A stretch of DNA of 64,000 bases from contig NZ_CP025572.1 of assembly GCF_018336975.1 (NCBI RefSeq), positions 890,460 through 954,459 of the forward strand. Reading direction: 5' to 3'. Source of the stretch: Marinomonas sp. CT5 (GTDB lineage Bacteria; Pseudomonadota; Gammaproteobacteria; Pseudomonadales; Marinomonadaceae). The position numbers were made by a program, and so were the translations under genes. Each line of letters opens with the position of its first letter. The first letter of the stretch is position 1. Of the stretch, positions 56,884-64,000 are shown one piece after another. The notes under the pieces were generated by a model. It was not told where the DNA came from. It did no database searches and saw only the letters and a program-made list of their open reading frames with translations.

Positions 56884-58125
56884 ATGGCGTTGTTAGTTCA
56901 AAAATACGGTGGTACGTCGGTAGGTACGATAGAGCGTATCGAGGCGGTAGCGGATCGAGTGCTGAAGCATAAGCAGCAAGGTGATGACATAGTGGTTGTC
57001 GTTTCTGCTATGAGTGGTGAAACCAATAGGCTGATTGAACTTGCGAAAAGCATTCATGTTTCACCAAGTGCTCGTGAAATGGATGTGCTCTTGTCTACTG
57101 GTGAGCAGGTTACGATTGCGCTTTTGTCTATGGCATTGATGAAGCGAGGTCTTGATGCTCGTTCTTACACTGGGTCACAGATCCGTATTACGACTGACAG
57201 CGCTCATGGTAAAGCTCGAATCCAAAAAATTGATACTGAGGCTATGCGTGCGGACTTAGATGCAGGGCGTGTCATTGTTGCAGCTGGTTTTCAGGGGGCT
57301 GATGAGTTTGGCAATATTACGACTTTAGGTCGTGGTGGCTCTGATACCACTGGTGTAGCATTGGCCGCTGCATTGAAAGCGGATGAGTGCCAAATTTACA
57401 CGGATGTTGATGGTGTTTATACAACGGATCCACGGGTCGTAGATAGTGCTCGACGTCTGGATAAAATCACTTTTGAAGAAATGCTTGAAATGGCCAGTCT
57501 TGGCTCAAAGGTATTGCAAATTCGTTCAGTAGAGTTTGCGGGTAAATATCAGGTACCACTTAGGGTGCTGTCGAGTTTTGTTGAAGGTGAAGGTACATTG
57601 ATTACAACTGAGGGGAATACAAGTATGGAGCAGCCAGCGGTTTCTGGAATTGCATTCAATAGAGATGAAGCCAAACTAACATTGAAGGGCGTTCCTGATA
57701 TACCAGGTATTGCTTCACGTATTCTTGGCCCTATTAGTGATGCCAACATTGAAGTGGATATGATTGTCCAAAACGTCTCTGTGGATGGCACAACGGATTT
57801 TACCTTTACGGTGCACCGCAATGAATACGATCAGGCTCTACTTACTTTGAATGCTATTGCAACTGAGCTGGGAGCAAACGCGGTTCTTTCGGATGCGAAA
57901 ATTGCCAAAGTGTCTATTGTCGGAGTGGGTATGCGCTCTCATGCAGGAGTTGCAAGCACAATGTTTAAAGCGTTAGCGGCTGAGTCGATTAATATCCAAC
58001 TGATTTCCACCTCAGAAATTAAGGTGTCGGTCATTATCGATGAGAAGTACATGGAGTTAGCGGTTCGTGCTTTACACTCGGCATTTAAGTTGAGCGAAGT
58101 TGCACCAAATGTGCGAGAAGCTTAA
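56884..58125 (+). CDS. lysC: Aspartate kinase
   Basis: The 413-residue aspartokinase starts ALLVQKYGGTSVG and has the kinase domain (about 1-250, with GRGGSDTTGVALAAAL and TDVDGVYTTDPR). Two ACT domains follow near 270-330 and 345-405 (VSIVGVGMRSHAGVA), where lysine or threonine feedback acts in this type. It is a single-function enzyme without homoserine dehydrogenase. It lies 44 bases after alaS. Confidence 0.96.
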   Translation: MALLVQKYGGTSVGTIERIEAVADRVLKHKQQGDDIVVVVSAMSGETNRLIELAKSIHVSPSAREMDVLLSTGEQVTIALLSMALMKRGLDARSYTGSQIRITTDSAHGKARIQKIDTEAMRADLDAGRVIVAAGFQGADEFGNITTLGRGGSDTTGVALAAALKADECQIYTDVDGVYTTDPRVVDSARRLDKITFEEMLEMASLGSKVLQIRSVEFAGKYQVPLRVLSSFVEGEGTLITTEGNTSMEQPAVSGIAFNRDEAKLTLKGVPDIPGIASRILGPISDANIEVDMIVQNVSVDGTTDFTFTVHRNEYDQALLTLNAIATELGANAVLSDAKIAKVSIVGVGMRSHAGVASTMFKALAAESINIQLISTSEIKVSVIIDEKYMELAVRALHSAFKLSEVAPNVREA

Positions 58126-58154
58126 CAATCGGATACATAAAACTCTGTAAATAT

Positions 58155-58261
58155 GGATGGTTTAAATTTTATTGAGAGGCTACAATTGGTTTTGTAGGAT
58201 TTGCCCTACACAGTGTGTCGGGCAAATTACCTAAATAAATATTTAAAAGCTATTACAGGGA
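58155..58261 (+). promoter_or_regulatory. csrA leader with hairpin and GGA motifs
   Basis: GGA triplets occur at 58155, 58197 and 58259 (the last within the ribosome site AGGGAG). Between the second and third, ATTTGCCC (58199-58206) pairs with GGGCAAAT (58220-58227), with ACAC/GTGT pairing inside. CsrA binds GGA-containing RNA, and in E. coli it acts on its own leader, so autoregulation is plausible. Confidence 0.5.
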
Positions 58262-58270
58262 GATATTCTT

Positions 58271-58459
58271 ATGCTTATTCTTACTCGTCGTGTCGGTGAA
58301 ACTTTAATGGTTGGTGATGAAGTTTCTGTCACTGTGTTAGGCGTAAAAGGAAATCAAGTGCGTATTGGTATTAATGCGCCTAAAGACGTGTCTGTTCACC
58401 GTGAAGAAATTTATCTTCGCATTCAAAAAGAACAAGATGACGAAATTTCTGAAGATTAA
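58271..58459 (+). CDS. csrA: Carbon storage regulator CsrA (RsmA)
   Basis: The 62-residue RNA-binding protein starts [24 protein letters not shown] and contains [16 protein letters not shown], with the RNA-contacting Leu4 and Arg44 regions conserved. It controls translation and stability of many mRNAs. The position lysC-csrA-tRNA-Ser is conserved in gammaproteobacteria. Confidence 0.98.
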   Translation: MLILTRRVGETLMVGDEVSVTVLGVKGNQVRIGINAPKDVSVHREEIYLRIQKEQDDEISED

Positions 58460-58473
58460 TTTTTAAAAAAGCC

Positions 58474-58501
58474 TTTACAAGACAAATGTGTCGTATATAA
58501 T
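58474..58501 (+). promoter_or_regulatory. Sigma70 promoter of the tRNA-Ser/tRNA-Arg group
   Basis: TTTACA and TATAAT are separated by 16 bases, followed by a GC-rich discriminator (GCGCCCC), typical of stable-RNA promoters under stringent control. It starts 15 bases after csrA. Confidence 0.75.
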
Positions 58502-58517
58502 GCGCCCCACTTGTTAC

Positions 58518-58607
58518 GGAGAGTTGGCCGAGTGGCTGAAGGCGCGCCCCTGCTAAGGGTGTATGGGTTAACACTCATCGAGGGTTCGAATCCCTCACTC
58601 TCCGCCA
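58518..58607 (+). tRNA. tRNA-Ser (anticodon GCT)
   Basis: A 90-base tRNA with acceptor GGAGAGT/ACTCTCC, encoded CCA, T-loop GGTTCGAATCC, a long serine-type variable arm and anticodon GCT in CTGCTAA. It reads AGC/AGU. It stands after csrA as in E. coli (serV). Confidence 0.97.
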
Positions 58608-58668
58608 TTTCAAGTTTGTACTTTTAGTGGCTATCCTCACTAAGTAAAAAGACTGGAATTGTTATAAT

Positions 58669-58745
58669 GCACCCGTAGCTCAGCTGGATAGAGTACTCGG
58701 CTACGAACCGAGCGGTCAGAGGTTCGAATCCTCTCGGGTGCACCA
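58669..58745 (+). tRNA. tRNA-Arg (anticodon ACG), copy 1
   Basis: A 77-base tRNA with acceptor GCACCCG/CGGGTGC, encoded CCA, anticodon stem CTCGG/CCGAG and anticodon ACG, expected to be edited to ICG. It reads CGU, CGC and CGA. Confidence 0.97.
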
Positions 58746-58756
58746 TTCCAAAAAAA

Positions 58757-58783
58757 CAATTTAAAGCTATCCTCTTTAAATTG
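58757..58783 (+). repeat. Hairpin in the first tRNA-Arg spacer
   Basis: CAATTTAAAG (58757-58766) pairs perfectly with CTTTAAATTG (58774-58783) around the loop CTATCCT. Similar loop sequences occur in the neighbouring spacers. Confidence 0.6.
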
Positions 58784-58805
58784 TGGTTGTAAATAATATT
58801 GCTAT

Positions 58806-58882
58806 GCACCCGTAGCTCAGCTGGATAGAGTACTCGGCTACGAACCGAGCGGTCAGAGGTTCGAATCCTCTCGGGTGCACCA
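58806..58882 (+). tRNA. tRNA-Arg (anticodon ACG), copy 2
   Basis: Identical in sequence to the copy at 58669, including CCA. The 60-base spacer before it holds the hairpin at 58757-58783. Confidence 0.97.
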
Positions 58883-58947
58883 ATATTACATATTTGATTT
58901 TCTGCGATATCCTTTAAGTCAATTATTTCAAAGCAAAATCTTGCTAC

Positions 58948-59024
58948 GCACCCGTAGCTCAGCTGGATAGAGTACTCGGCTACGAACCGAGCGGTCAGAG
59001 GTTCGAATCCTCTCGGGTGCACCA
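58948..59024 (+). tRNA. tRNA-Arg (anticodon ACG), copy 3
   Basis: Identical to the two preceding copies, with encoded CCA. It is the last of the group; the convergent dusC gene follows. Confidence 0.97.
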
Positions 59025-59082
59025 TTACTTTCCCTCTTTATACTTTCTTTCTCCTTCTAAATCCTTTAGTAAAATTCCTTTT

Positions 59083-60090
59083 CTATGTTTTAGTTAGTGT
59101 ATTCTCGAATGCTTTTGTTAGTTCGTCTACACTCTTGCAGCGTCTCAATATTTGAAGGTTGTTTTTAATGTCTTCAAAACCAAATCTTAAGTGACCACAC
59201 CATTGTTTTAGCCTGCCAAGGGTAGCCATTTCGTCATAATGCTCTCGTAGTTTTGAACTATATTCAGTAAATAGTTGATTCAGTATTGCTGTGTCTATTG
59301 TGCCTTTCTGTCCAATTAGCTCTTGTCTTATTTGTTGAAAGACAAAGGGGTTGTTGAGTGAGCCGCGACCGATCATGAAGTGCTGGCAGCCAGTGATGGA
59401 TTGGCAGCGCAGTAAAGAGTGGGTGTCAATAATGTCGCCATTAGCAACAACGATCATTTTTGTATTGTCTTGAATCTCGCCAATTTTTTCCCATCGAGCT
59501 GGTGGCTTATAGCCATCTTTTTTTGTGCGGCCGTGAATGGTCAGTGTTCCAACACCGGCTGACTCTATAGCAGCAACATTGTCAAATAATAGACTCTCGT
59601 CTTCAAAGCCCAGTCTTATCTTTGCTGAGACTGGAATGTCGCTATTTAAGTTTTTTCGAATGGTGCTCATGATGTCATAAAGAGCATCGGGTGTTTGTAA
59701 AAGCACAGAGCCGCCACCGTGGCCGTTTACCCGTTTGGCCGGACATCCGAAGTTGACGTCAATGTGTGTTGCTCCAGCCTCAATGGCATTGATGGCGCTT
59801 TCCGCCATAAGTTCTGCGTTACTGCCAAGTAATTGAGTGTGAACTGGGTGGTTGTGATTGGTTTTGGCGCCCTGGATGTTTTCAGGGATAAGGCGCTTGA
59901 ATGTGTTGGCAGGGATGGCGTATTGAGTGACTCGGACGAACTCTGAAACCAAATAGTCCATGCCGCCAATTTGAGATAATAATGATCGCATTGTGTGATC
60001 CATGACACCTTCCATTGGTGCAACGGCTATTACAATGTTTTTATTGTGTGCTTTTTTTGAGCTAATGGGTGTGCTTGAGGAATTGTTCAC
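59083..60090 (-). CDS. dusC: tRNA-dihydrouridine synthase, DusC type
   Basis: The 335-residue flavoenzyme has APMEGVMDH, the VSEFVRVTQ stretch, HIDVNFGCPAKRVNGHGGGS with the catalytic cysteine, KIRLGF and HGRTKKDGYKPPARW, then GRGSLNNPF. This pattern is DusC-like, the enzyme for position 16 in E. coli. The start reads GTG with no strong ribosome site, and the first 18 residues are polar, so the exact N-terminus is uncertain. It converges on the tRNA group. Confidence 0.9.
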   Translation of the reverse strand: MNNSSSTPISSKKAHNKNIVIAVAPMEGVMDHTMRSLLSQIGGMDYLVSEFVRVTQYAIPANTFKRLIPENIQGAKTNHNHPVHTQLLGSNAELMAESAINAIEAGATHIDVNFGCPAKRVNGHGGGSVLLQTPDALYDIMSTIRKNLNSDIPVSAKIRLGFEDESLLFDNVAAIESAGVGTLTIHGRTKKDGYKPPARWEKIGEIQDNTKMIVVANGDIIDTHSLLRCQSITGCQHFMIGRGSLNNPFVFQQIRQELIGQKGTIDTAILNQLFTEYSSKLREHYDEMATLGRLKQWCGHLRFGFEDIKNNLQILRRCKSVDELTKAFENTLTKT

Positions 60091-60239
60091 GAAATAAGTC
60101 TAACTGTTATGCAATAAAAATATGAAACTGTTCTGGTTTGTGGTAAAAATCTAATTATCAAAATAAAACAGTGTTCTTGAACGTGCATATGATCACATTA
60201 GATCTTTGCAAACAAGACGAGATAAAAGGGGATGGTGTT

Positions 60240-60491
60240 ATGGGTGGGTTACTAGAAGACGGTTTAGGCTTAATGGTTCTTGGGATGGGTTTTGTCTTCC
60301 TGTTTCTGGTGGTTTTGATTTTTGCGACAGGTTATATGTCACGACTACTTAATCATTTTTTTCCAGAAGTGCCTGTTGTAGCACCATCCAACTCAACTGC
60401 AAAAAAACTTTCTTCTTCTGGTGTGGATGCGCAAATGACTGCGGTTATCACCGCCGCTGTGCACCAACATAGAAACAGTAAGAGCTCTTGA
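60240..60491 (+). CDS. oadG: Oxaloacetate decarboxylase gamma subunit
   Basis: From the ATG at 60240 (AAGGGG eight bases upstream) the product has 83 residues. One membrane segment (about 8-32) is followed by a Pro/Ser/Lys-rich cytoplasmic part and ends with a His-containing tail, as in OadG, which binds zinc and joins alpha to beta. An upstream in-frame start at 60171 would give an atypical N-terminus. oadA follows by 41 bases. Confidence 0.9.
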   Translation: MGGLLEDGLGLMVLGMGFVFLFLVVLIFATGYMSRLLNHFFPEVPVVAPSNSTAKKLSSSGVDAQMTAVITAAVHQHRNSKSS

Positions 60492-60532
60492 TTTTCCGAT
60501 ATTAACTTTTCTAACTACTTTGAGGCTGAAAC

Positions 60533-62338
60533 ATGACAACAACAAAGCAACCTCTTGGCATTACTGATGTCGTTTTGCGTGATGCGCACCAATCATTGTT
60601 TGCTACCCGTATGCGTATCGACGATATGCTTCCAATCGCTGAAAAGCTGGATCAAGTTGGCTTTTGGTCGCTTGAGTCTTGGGGTGGTGCGACATTCGAT
60701 TCTTGTATTCGATTTATTGGTGAGGATCCTTGGGAACGTATTCGTGAATTAAAAAAAGCTATGCCAAAAACCCCGCAGCAAATGTTGTTGCGCGGGCAGA
60801 ATCTCCTAGGTTATCGCCATTATGCAGATGATGTAGTAAATAAGTTTGTGGAACGTGCTGCGTTTAACGGGGTGGATGTATTCAGAATTTTTGATGCGAT
60901 GAATGATCCTCGTAATTTGGATACGGCAATAAAAGCCGTCAAGCAACAAGGTAAGCATGCTCAAGGCACGATTTCCTATACGAAAAGTCGCGTTCATACT
61001 ACGCAAAATTGGGTGGACTATGCCAAGGCGTTAGAAGATATGGGGGCTGACTCAATTGCAATAAAGGATATGTCAGGTATTTTGACGCCATATGATGCAT
61101 TTGAATTGGTGAGCTTATTGAAGGCTCAAACGCAGTTAGAGGTTCAATTGCATGCTCATGCTACATCGGGCTTGTCAGATATGACCATCTTGAAGGCTAT
61201 TGAGGCTGGCATAGACCGTGTTGATACGGCTATTTCTTCGATGTCTATGACTTACGGACACAGTGCAACGGAATCCGTTGTCGCTGCCTTGCAAGGAACG
61301 GATCGAGACACCGGGTTAGATTTAGAGTTGTTGGAAGAGATTGCCGCTTATTTCCGTGAAGTAAGAAAAAAATATGCGAAATTTGAAGGTTCTCTTCGTG
61401 GTACGGATTCTCGTATATTGATTGCTCAGGTGCCTGGTGGCATGCTGACTAATATGGAAAGTCAGCTGAAAGAGCAGGGTGCGGCAGATAAATTTGATGA
61501 TGTGCTTAATGAAATTCCTAAAGTTCGTGAGGACTTAGGGTTAATTCCATTGGTGACTCCAACGTCTCAAATTGTTGGGACTCAAGCTGTTTTGAATGTT
61601 TTGACAGGTGAGCGTTATAAATCAATTTCAAAAGAAACGGCTGGGATCTTGAAGGGCGAGTATGGGGCGGCCCCTGCGGAATTTAATAAAGAGCTTCAGG
61701 ATCGTGTTTTAGATGGTGCAGAAGCGATTACCTGTCGACCAGCAGACTTGCTATCACCAGAGATGGACAAACTAACTGATGAATTGGTTAATTTATCAAA
61801 AGAGAAAAATATTCAATTGTCTGATGATCAAATTGATGATGTTTTAACCTATGCTTTATTCCCGCAGATAGGTCTCAAGTTTTTACAAAATCGTGGTGAT
61901 GCGAGCGCTTTTGAGCCTGCACCAACGATCGATGATACTGTTGAGGGTAAGGTAAGTGCGGGAAGTGAATCTTCGTCTTCAAGTGATGTGAGTGTTTATA
62001 CAGTATCTGTTTCTGGGCAAAGCTTTGTTGTTCAAGTGTCAGAAGGTGGTGACGTTAGTAATATTCAGCCTGTAGCTCATGTTCAAAGTGCTTCTTCCCC
62101 CGCAGCTTCGGCTCCTGCCGAGTCATCTGGTGAAGATATTCCTTCCCCCTTAGCTGGAAATATTTTTAAAGTGCTTGTATCTTCAGGACAGCAAGTAGAG
62201 GAAGGGGATACTGTGATGATCCTAGAAGCCATGAAAATGGAGACTGAAATCTCAGCGCCTAAAGCCGGCGTGGTTGGTTCTATTAATGTAAAAGAAGGTG
62301 ACTCCGTTCAGGTCGGTCAGTCTCTTCTTACTCTTTAA
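60533..62338 (+). CDS. oadA: Oxaloacetate decarboxylase alpha subunit (biotin protein)
   Basis: The 601-residue subunit has a carboxyltransferase domain (about 1-460) starting [19 protein letters not shown], with metal-binding residues in LHAHATSG. A Ser/Ala/Pro-rich linker (about 475-525) leads to a biotinyl domain with EAMKMETEI, where Lys568 carries biotin. It moves CO2 from oxaloacetate to biotin; the beta subunit then releases it while pumping Na+. Confidence 0.96.
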   Translation: MTTTKQPLGITDVVLRDAHQSLFATRMRIDDMLPIAEKLDQVGFWSLESWGGATFDSCIRFIGEDPWERIRELKKAMPKTPQQMLLRGQNLLGYRHYADDVVNKFVERAAFNGVDVFRIFDAMNDPRNLDTAIKAVKQQGKHAQGTISYTKSRVHTTQNWVDYAKALEDMGADSIAIKDMSGILTPYDAFELVSLLKAQTQLEVQLHAHATSGLSDMTILKAIEAGIDRVDTAISSMSMTYGHSATESVVAALQGTDRDTGLDLELLEEIAAYFREVRKKYAKFEGSLRGTDSRILIAQVPGGMLTNMESQLKEQGAADKFDDVLNEIPKVREDLGLIPLVTPTSQIVGTQAVLNVLTGERYKSISKETAGILKGEYGAAPAEFNKELQDRVLDGAEAITCRPADLLSPEMDKLTDELVNLSKEKNIQLSDDQIDDVLTYALFPQIGLKFLQNRGDASAFEPAPTIDDTVEGKVSAGSESSSSSDVSVYTVSVSGQSFVVQVSEGGDVSNIQPVAHVQSASSPAASAPAESSGEDIPSPLAGNIFKVLVSSGQQVEEGDTVMILEAMKMETEISAPKAGVVGSINVKEGDSVQVGQSLLTL

Positions 62339-62357
62339 GTTAAGGAATCAATCAAAA

Positions 62358-63530
62358 ATGGAAAATAAATTATTAAATCTATACCACGATACGGGGATTT
62401 ATCAGCTGGAAATTGGTCAGTTGGTGATGATCTGTATTGGCTTGCTTCTAGTTTATCTGGCAGTTAAAAAAGGGTTTGAACCACTACTGCTTTTGCCTAT
62501 TGGTATTGGGGCTGTGCTTGTTAATATTCCTGGGGCTGGCTTCATGGCGGCTCCAGTCTATGATGCATCTGGCCATATGGTCTCACCTGGAGGTCTGCAG
62601 TACTACATATATCATGGTGGTATTGAAACGGGTTTGTTCCCGTTAATTATCTTCATGGGGGTTGGTGCGATGACAGACTTTGGTCCTATGCTTGCTAACC
62701 CAAAAACCTTATTGCTCGGCGCAGCGGCACAATTTGGTATTTTTGCCACTGTTATTGGCGCTGTGCTTTTGGGGGCGTCTGGTATCATGGACTTTTCGTT
62801 AGCTGATGCCGCCGCTATTGGTATCATTGGTGGTGCAGATGGTCCAACGGCTATTTTTGTTGCAAGTCGGCTGGCTCCGGATTTGTTGGGGGCGATTGCT
62901 GTGGCGGCGTACTCTTATATGGCATTGGTGCCATTAATACAGCCACCTATCATGCGAGCGCTAACATCAAAAGAAGAGCGTTCTATTAAGATGGAGCAAC
63001 TTAGGCCTGTTACAAAGAAAGAAAAAATCATCTTCCCAATTGTGGTGACTATTTTAGTTGCGATGTTCTTGCCATCAGCTGCGCCTTTGTTAGGGATGTT
63101 TTGCTTTGGTAATTTAATGCGCGAGTGTGGTGTTGTAGATCGTTTAAGTGATACGGCTCAAAATGCTTTGATTAATATCGTCACAATTTTCTTAGGGCTG
63201 GGGGTCGGCTCTAAGTTGAGCTCTGAAGCGTTTTTGAACTTAGAAACGTTGGGTATCTTAAGTCTAGGGTTAATTGCATTTTCTATTGGTACTGCGGCTG
63301 GTGTCTTAATGGCGAAGTTGATGAATAAATTCTCTAGTGAGGCTATTAATCCATTAATTGGGGCGGCAGGTGTTTCTGCTGTGCCAATGGCTGCTAGGGT
63401 GGCTAACAAAGTTGGCCTTGAATCGAATAAACAAAATTTCTTGCTAATGCACGCAATGGGGCCAAATGTTGCTGGGGTTATCGGCTCGGCTGTGGCGGCT
63501 GGCGTTATGCTGAGTTATGTTGGCGGTTAG
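62358..63530 (+). CDS. oadB: Oxaloacetate decarboxylase beta subunit (Na+ pump)
   Basis: From the ATG at 62358 the product has 390 residues with about nine membrane segments. Characteristic are [32 protein letters not shown] with the sodium-site aspartate, and [19 protein letters not shown]. It couples carboxybiotin decarboxylation to Na+ export. The start was chosen over an in-frame one at 62298 because the upstream one overlaps oadA; AAGGAA lies upstream. Confidence 0.95.
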   Translation: MENKLLNLYHDTGIYQLEIGQLVMICIGLLLVYLAVKKGFEPLLLLPIGIGAVLVNIPGAGFMAAPVYDASGHMVSPGGLQYYIYHGGIETGLFPLIIFMGVGAMTDFGPMLANPKTLLLGAAAQFGIFATVIGAVLLGASGIMDFSLADAAAIGIIGGADGPTAIFVASRLAPDLLGAIAVAAYSYMALVPLIQPPIMRALTSKEERSIKMEQLRPVTKKEKIIFPIVVTILVAMFLPSAAPLLGMFCFGNLMRECGVVDRLSDTAQNALINIVTIFLGLGVGSKLSSEAFLNLETLGILSLGLIAFSIGTAAGVLMAKLMNKFSSEAINPLIGAAGVSAVPMAARVANKVGLESNKQNFLLMHAMGPNVAGVIGSAVAAGVMLSYVGG

Positions 63531-63546
63531 TAATATCAACCTGCTT

Positions 63547-63580
63547 TAAGCAAAAAGACACTTCGGTGTCTTTTTGCTTA
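63547..63580 (+). terminator. Terminator after oadB
   Basis: TAAGCAAAAAGACAC and its full complement form a perfect 15-bp stem with a TTCG tetraloop. The T-run lies within the right arm. It ends the oadGAB operon just before the rRNA promoter region. Confidence 0.88.
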
Positions 63581-63636
63581 TTTACAGTCTGTTAAACAAA
63601 AAAAAGCATTAATTAAAAAGAATTTTAAAAAAGTGC

Positions 63637-63664
63637 TTGCGCTAAAAGTTTTAGACGGTATTAT
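63637..63664 (+). promoter_or_regulatory. rRNA operon promoter
   Basis: TTGCGC and TATTAT are separated by 16 bases, followed by a C-rich discriminator (ACGCCCCC). The sequence upstream (about 63597-63632) is A+T-rich like an UP element. The predicted start is about 270 bases before the 16S gene. Confidence 0.75.
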
Positions 63665-63742
63665 ACGCCCCCACTGACACGGACAACGAAGCAAACAAGA
63701 TTTTGCCACTTACTAAGGTAAGACGTTGAACGAAGGGTCAGA

Positions 63743-63754
63743 CGCTCTTTAAAA
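63743..63754 (+). promoter_or_regulatory. boxA antitermination element in the rRNA leader
   Basis: CGCTCTTTAAAA matches the boxA consensus (TGCTCTTTAACA) closely. It recruits the NusB/S10 antitermination complex, and lies in the usual place of the leader. Confidence 0.75.
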
Positions 63755-63940
63755 TAGATAATCAGATAATTTGTGTGGGCGCTCGCTGGAGGCTTCAGAA
63801 GATCCTTTTGGGATCAAAAAAATTGAAGTCTTGCGAAACGTCTAACACGTCAATTCGCTTTATGTTGGCTTGTTGTTCTTCGGGACAGTGAGTCGATTAA
63901 GTTATTGTTAGTGTAATAGATTTTGAGTAAGCAAACTTTT

Positions 63941-64000
63941 TAACTGAAGAGTTTGATCATGGCTCAGATTGAACGCTGGCGGCAGGCTTAACACATGCAA
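63941..64000 (+). rRNA. rrs: 16S ribosomal RNA, first 60 bases
   Basis: The conserved 16S start AACTGAAGAGTTTGATCATGG followed by CTCAGATTGAACGCTGGC is clear; the remainder is outside the window. The exact first base was set by alignment with the E. coli start from memory. Confidence 0.95.

Noticed and set aside
58669..59024. Tandem repeats of the tRNA-Arg segments as a mobile element or CRISPR-like array
   Set aside because: The repeated units are complete tRNA genes with different spacers, a normal multicopy tRNA group.
58624..59025. Minus-strand open frame of 133 residues over the tRNA-Arg genes
   Set aside because: The frame is the antisense of the tRNAs and repeats [13 protein letters not shown] twice, a well-known spurious annotation in bacterial genomes.

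Overview
The window reads as chromosomal DNA of a marine gammaproteobacterium. Protein wording and gene order point to Oceanospirillaceae, most likely Marinomonas or a close relative. This is an inference from rimP-nusA-infB-rbfA-truB-rpsO-pnp, rpsU-yqeY-dnaG-rpoD, lptD-surA-pdxA-rsmA-apaG-apaH and alaS-lysC-csrA-tRNA-Ser-tRNA-Arg, not from a database search. Most of the window is well-ordered core genome. I saw no insertion sequence, prophage or CRISPR array.

Layout. 1-8.4 kb: translation and RNA-decay operon, ending in pnp behind a long leader hairpin. 8.5-12.3 kb: an LPP20-like lipoprotein, an acyl-CoA thioesterase, a DUF3080 lipoprotein, a small unknown and a DUF484-like/GGDEF protein. 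12.4-15.5 kb: glk-zwf-eda, feeding glucose into the Entner-Doudoroff route. 15.6-22.1 kb, minus strand: PhoH-like PIN/ATPase, then the macromolecular synthesis genes rpoD, dnaG, yqeY and rpsU. 22.5-24 kb: tsaD-folB. 24-32 kb, minus strand: lptD-surA-pdxA-rsmA-apaG-apaH-glpE-cca. 32-35.3 kb: djlA, DUF3530, rpe-gph. 35.4-38 kb: MscS-type channel and mgtE. 38.3-41.2 kb: trpGDC and an OsmC-like protein. 41.3-42 kb: a stretch without an intact gene. 42-49 kb: a PhnCDEE-type importer beside a membrane histidine kinase and a sigma54-type response regulator. 49.4-51.4 kb: a membrane-anchored coiled-coil protein and recX. 51.6-54 kb: dadA-alr. 54.2-59 kb: alaS, lysC, csrA, tRNA-Ser and three identical tRNA-Arg genes. 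59-63.5 kb: dusC and oadGAB. The window ends in the first bases of a 16S rRNA gene behind its promoter and boxA leader.

The most interesting region is 42-49.2 kb. In front of phnD there is a sigma54-type -24/-12 promoter at 45691-45707 and, about 100 bp upstream of the expected start, a near-perfect inverted repeat at 45766-45791. A related repeat (shared core GGAC-N6-GTCYCAT) lies in front of the kinase-regulator operon at 49161-49180, again upstream of a -24/-12-like sequence. The regulator itself is a sigma54 activator. Together these suggest a self-contained sensing and import circuit: kinase and regulator control their own operon and the importer. A PhnD-family binding protein beside a histidine kinase and a sigma54 regulator is known from the AioX-AioS-AioR arsenite system, so the binding protein may also take part in sensing. 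The ligand cannot be read from the sequence; no phosphonate-degrading genes lie in the window.
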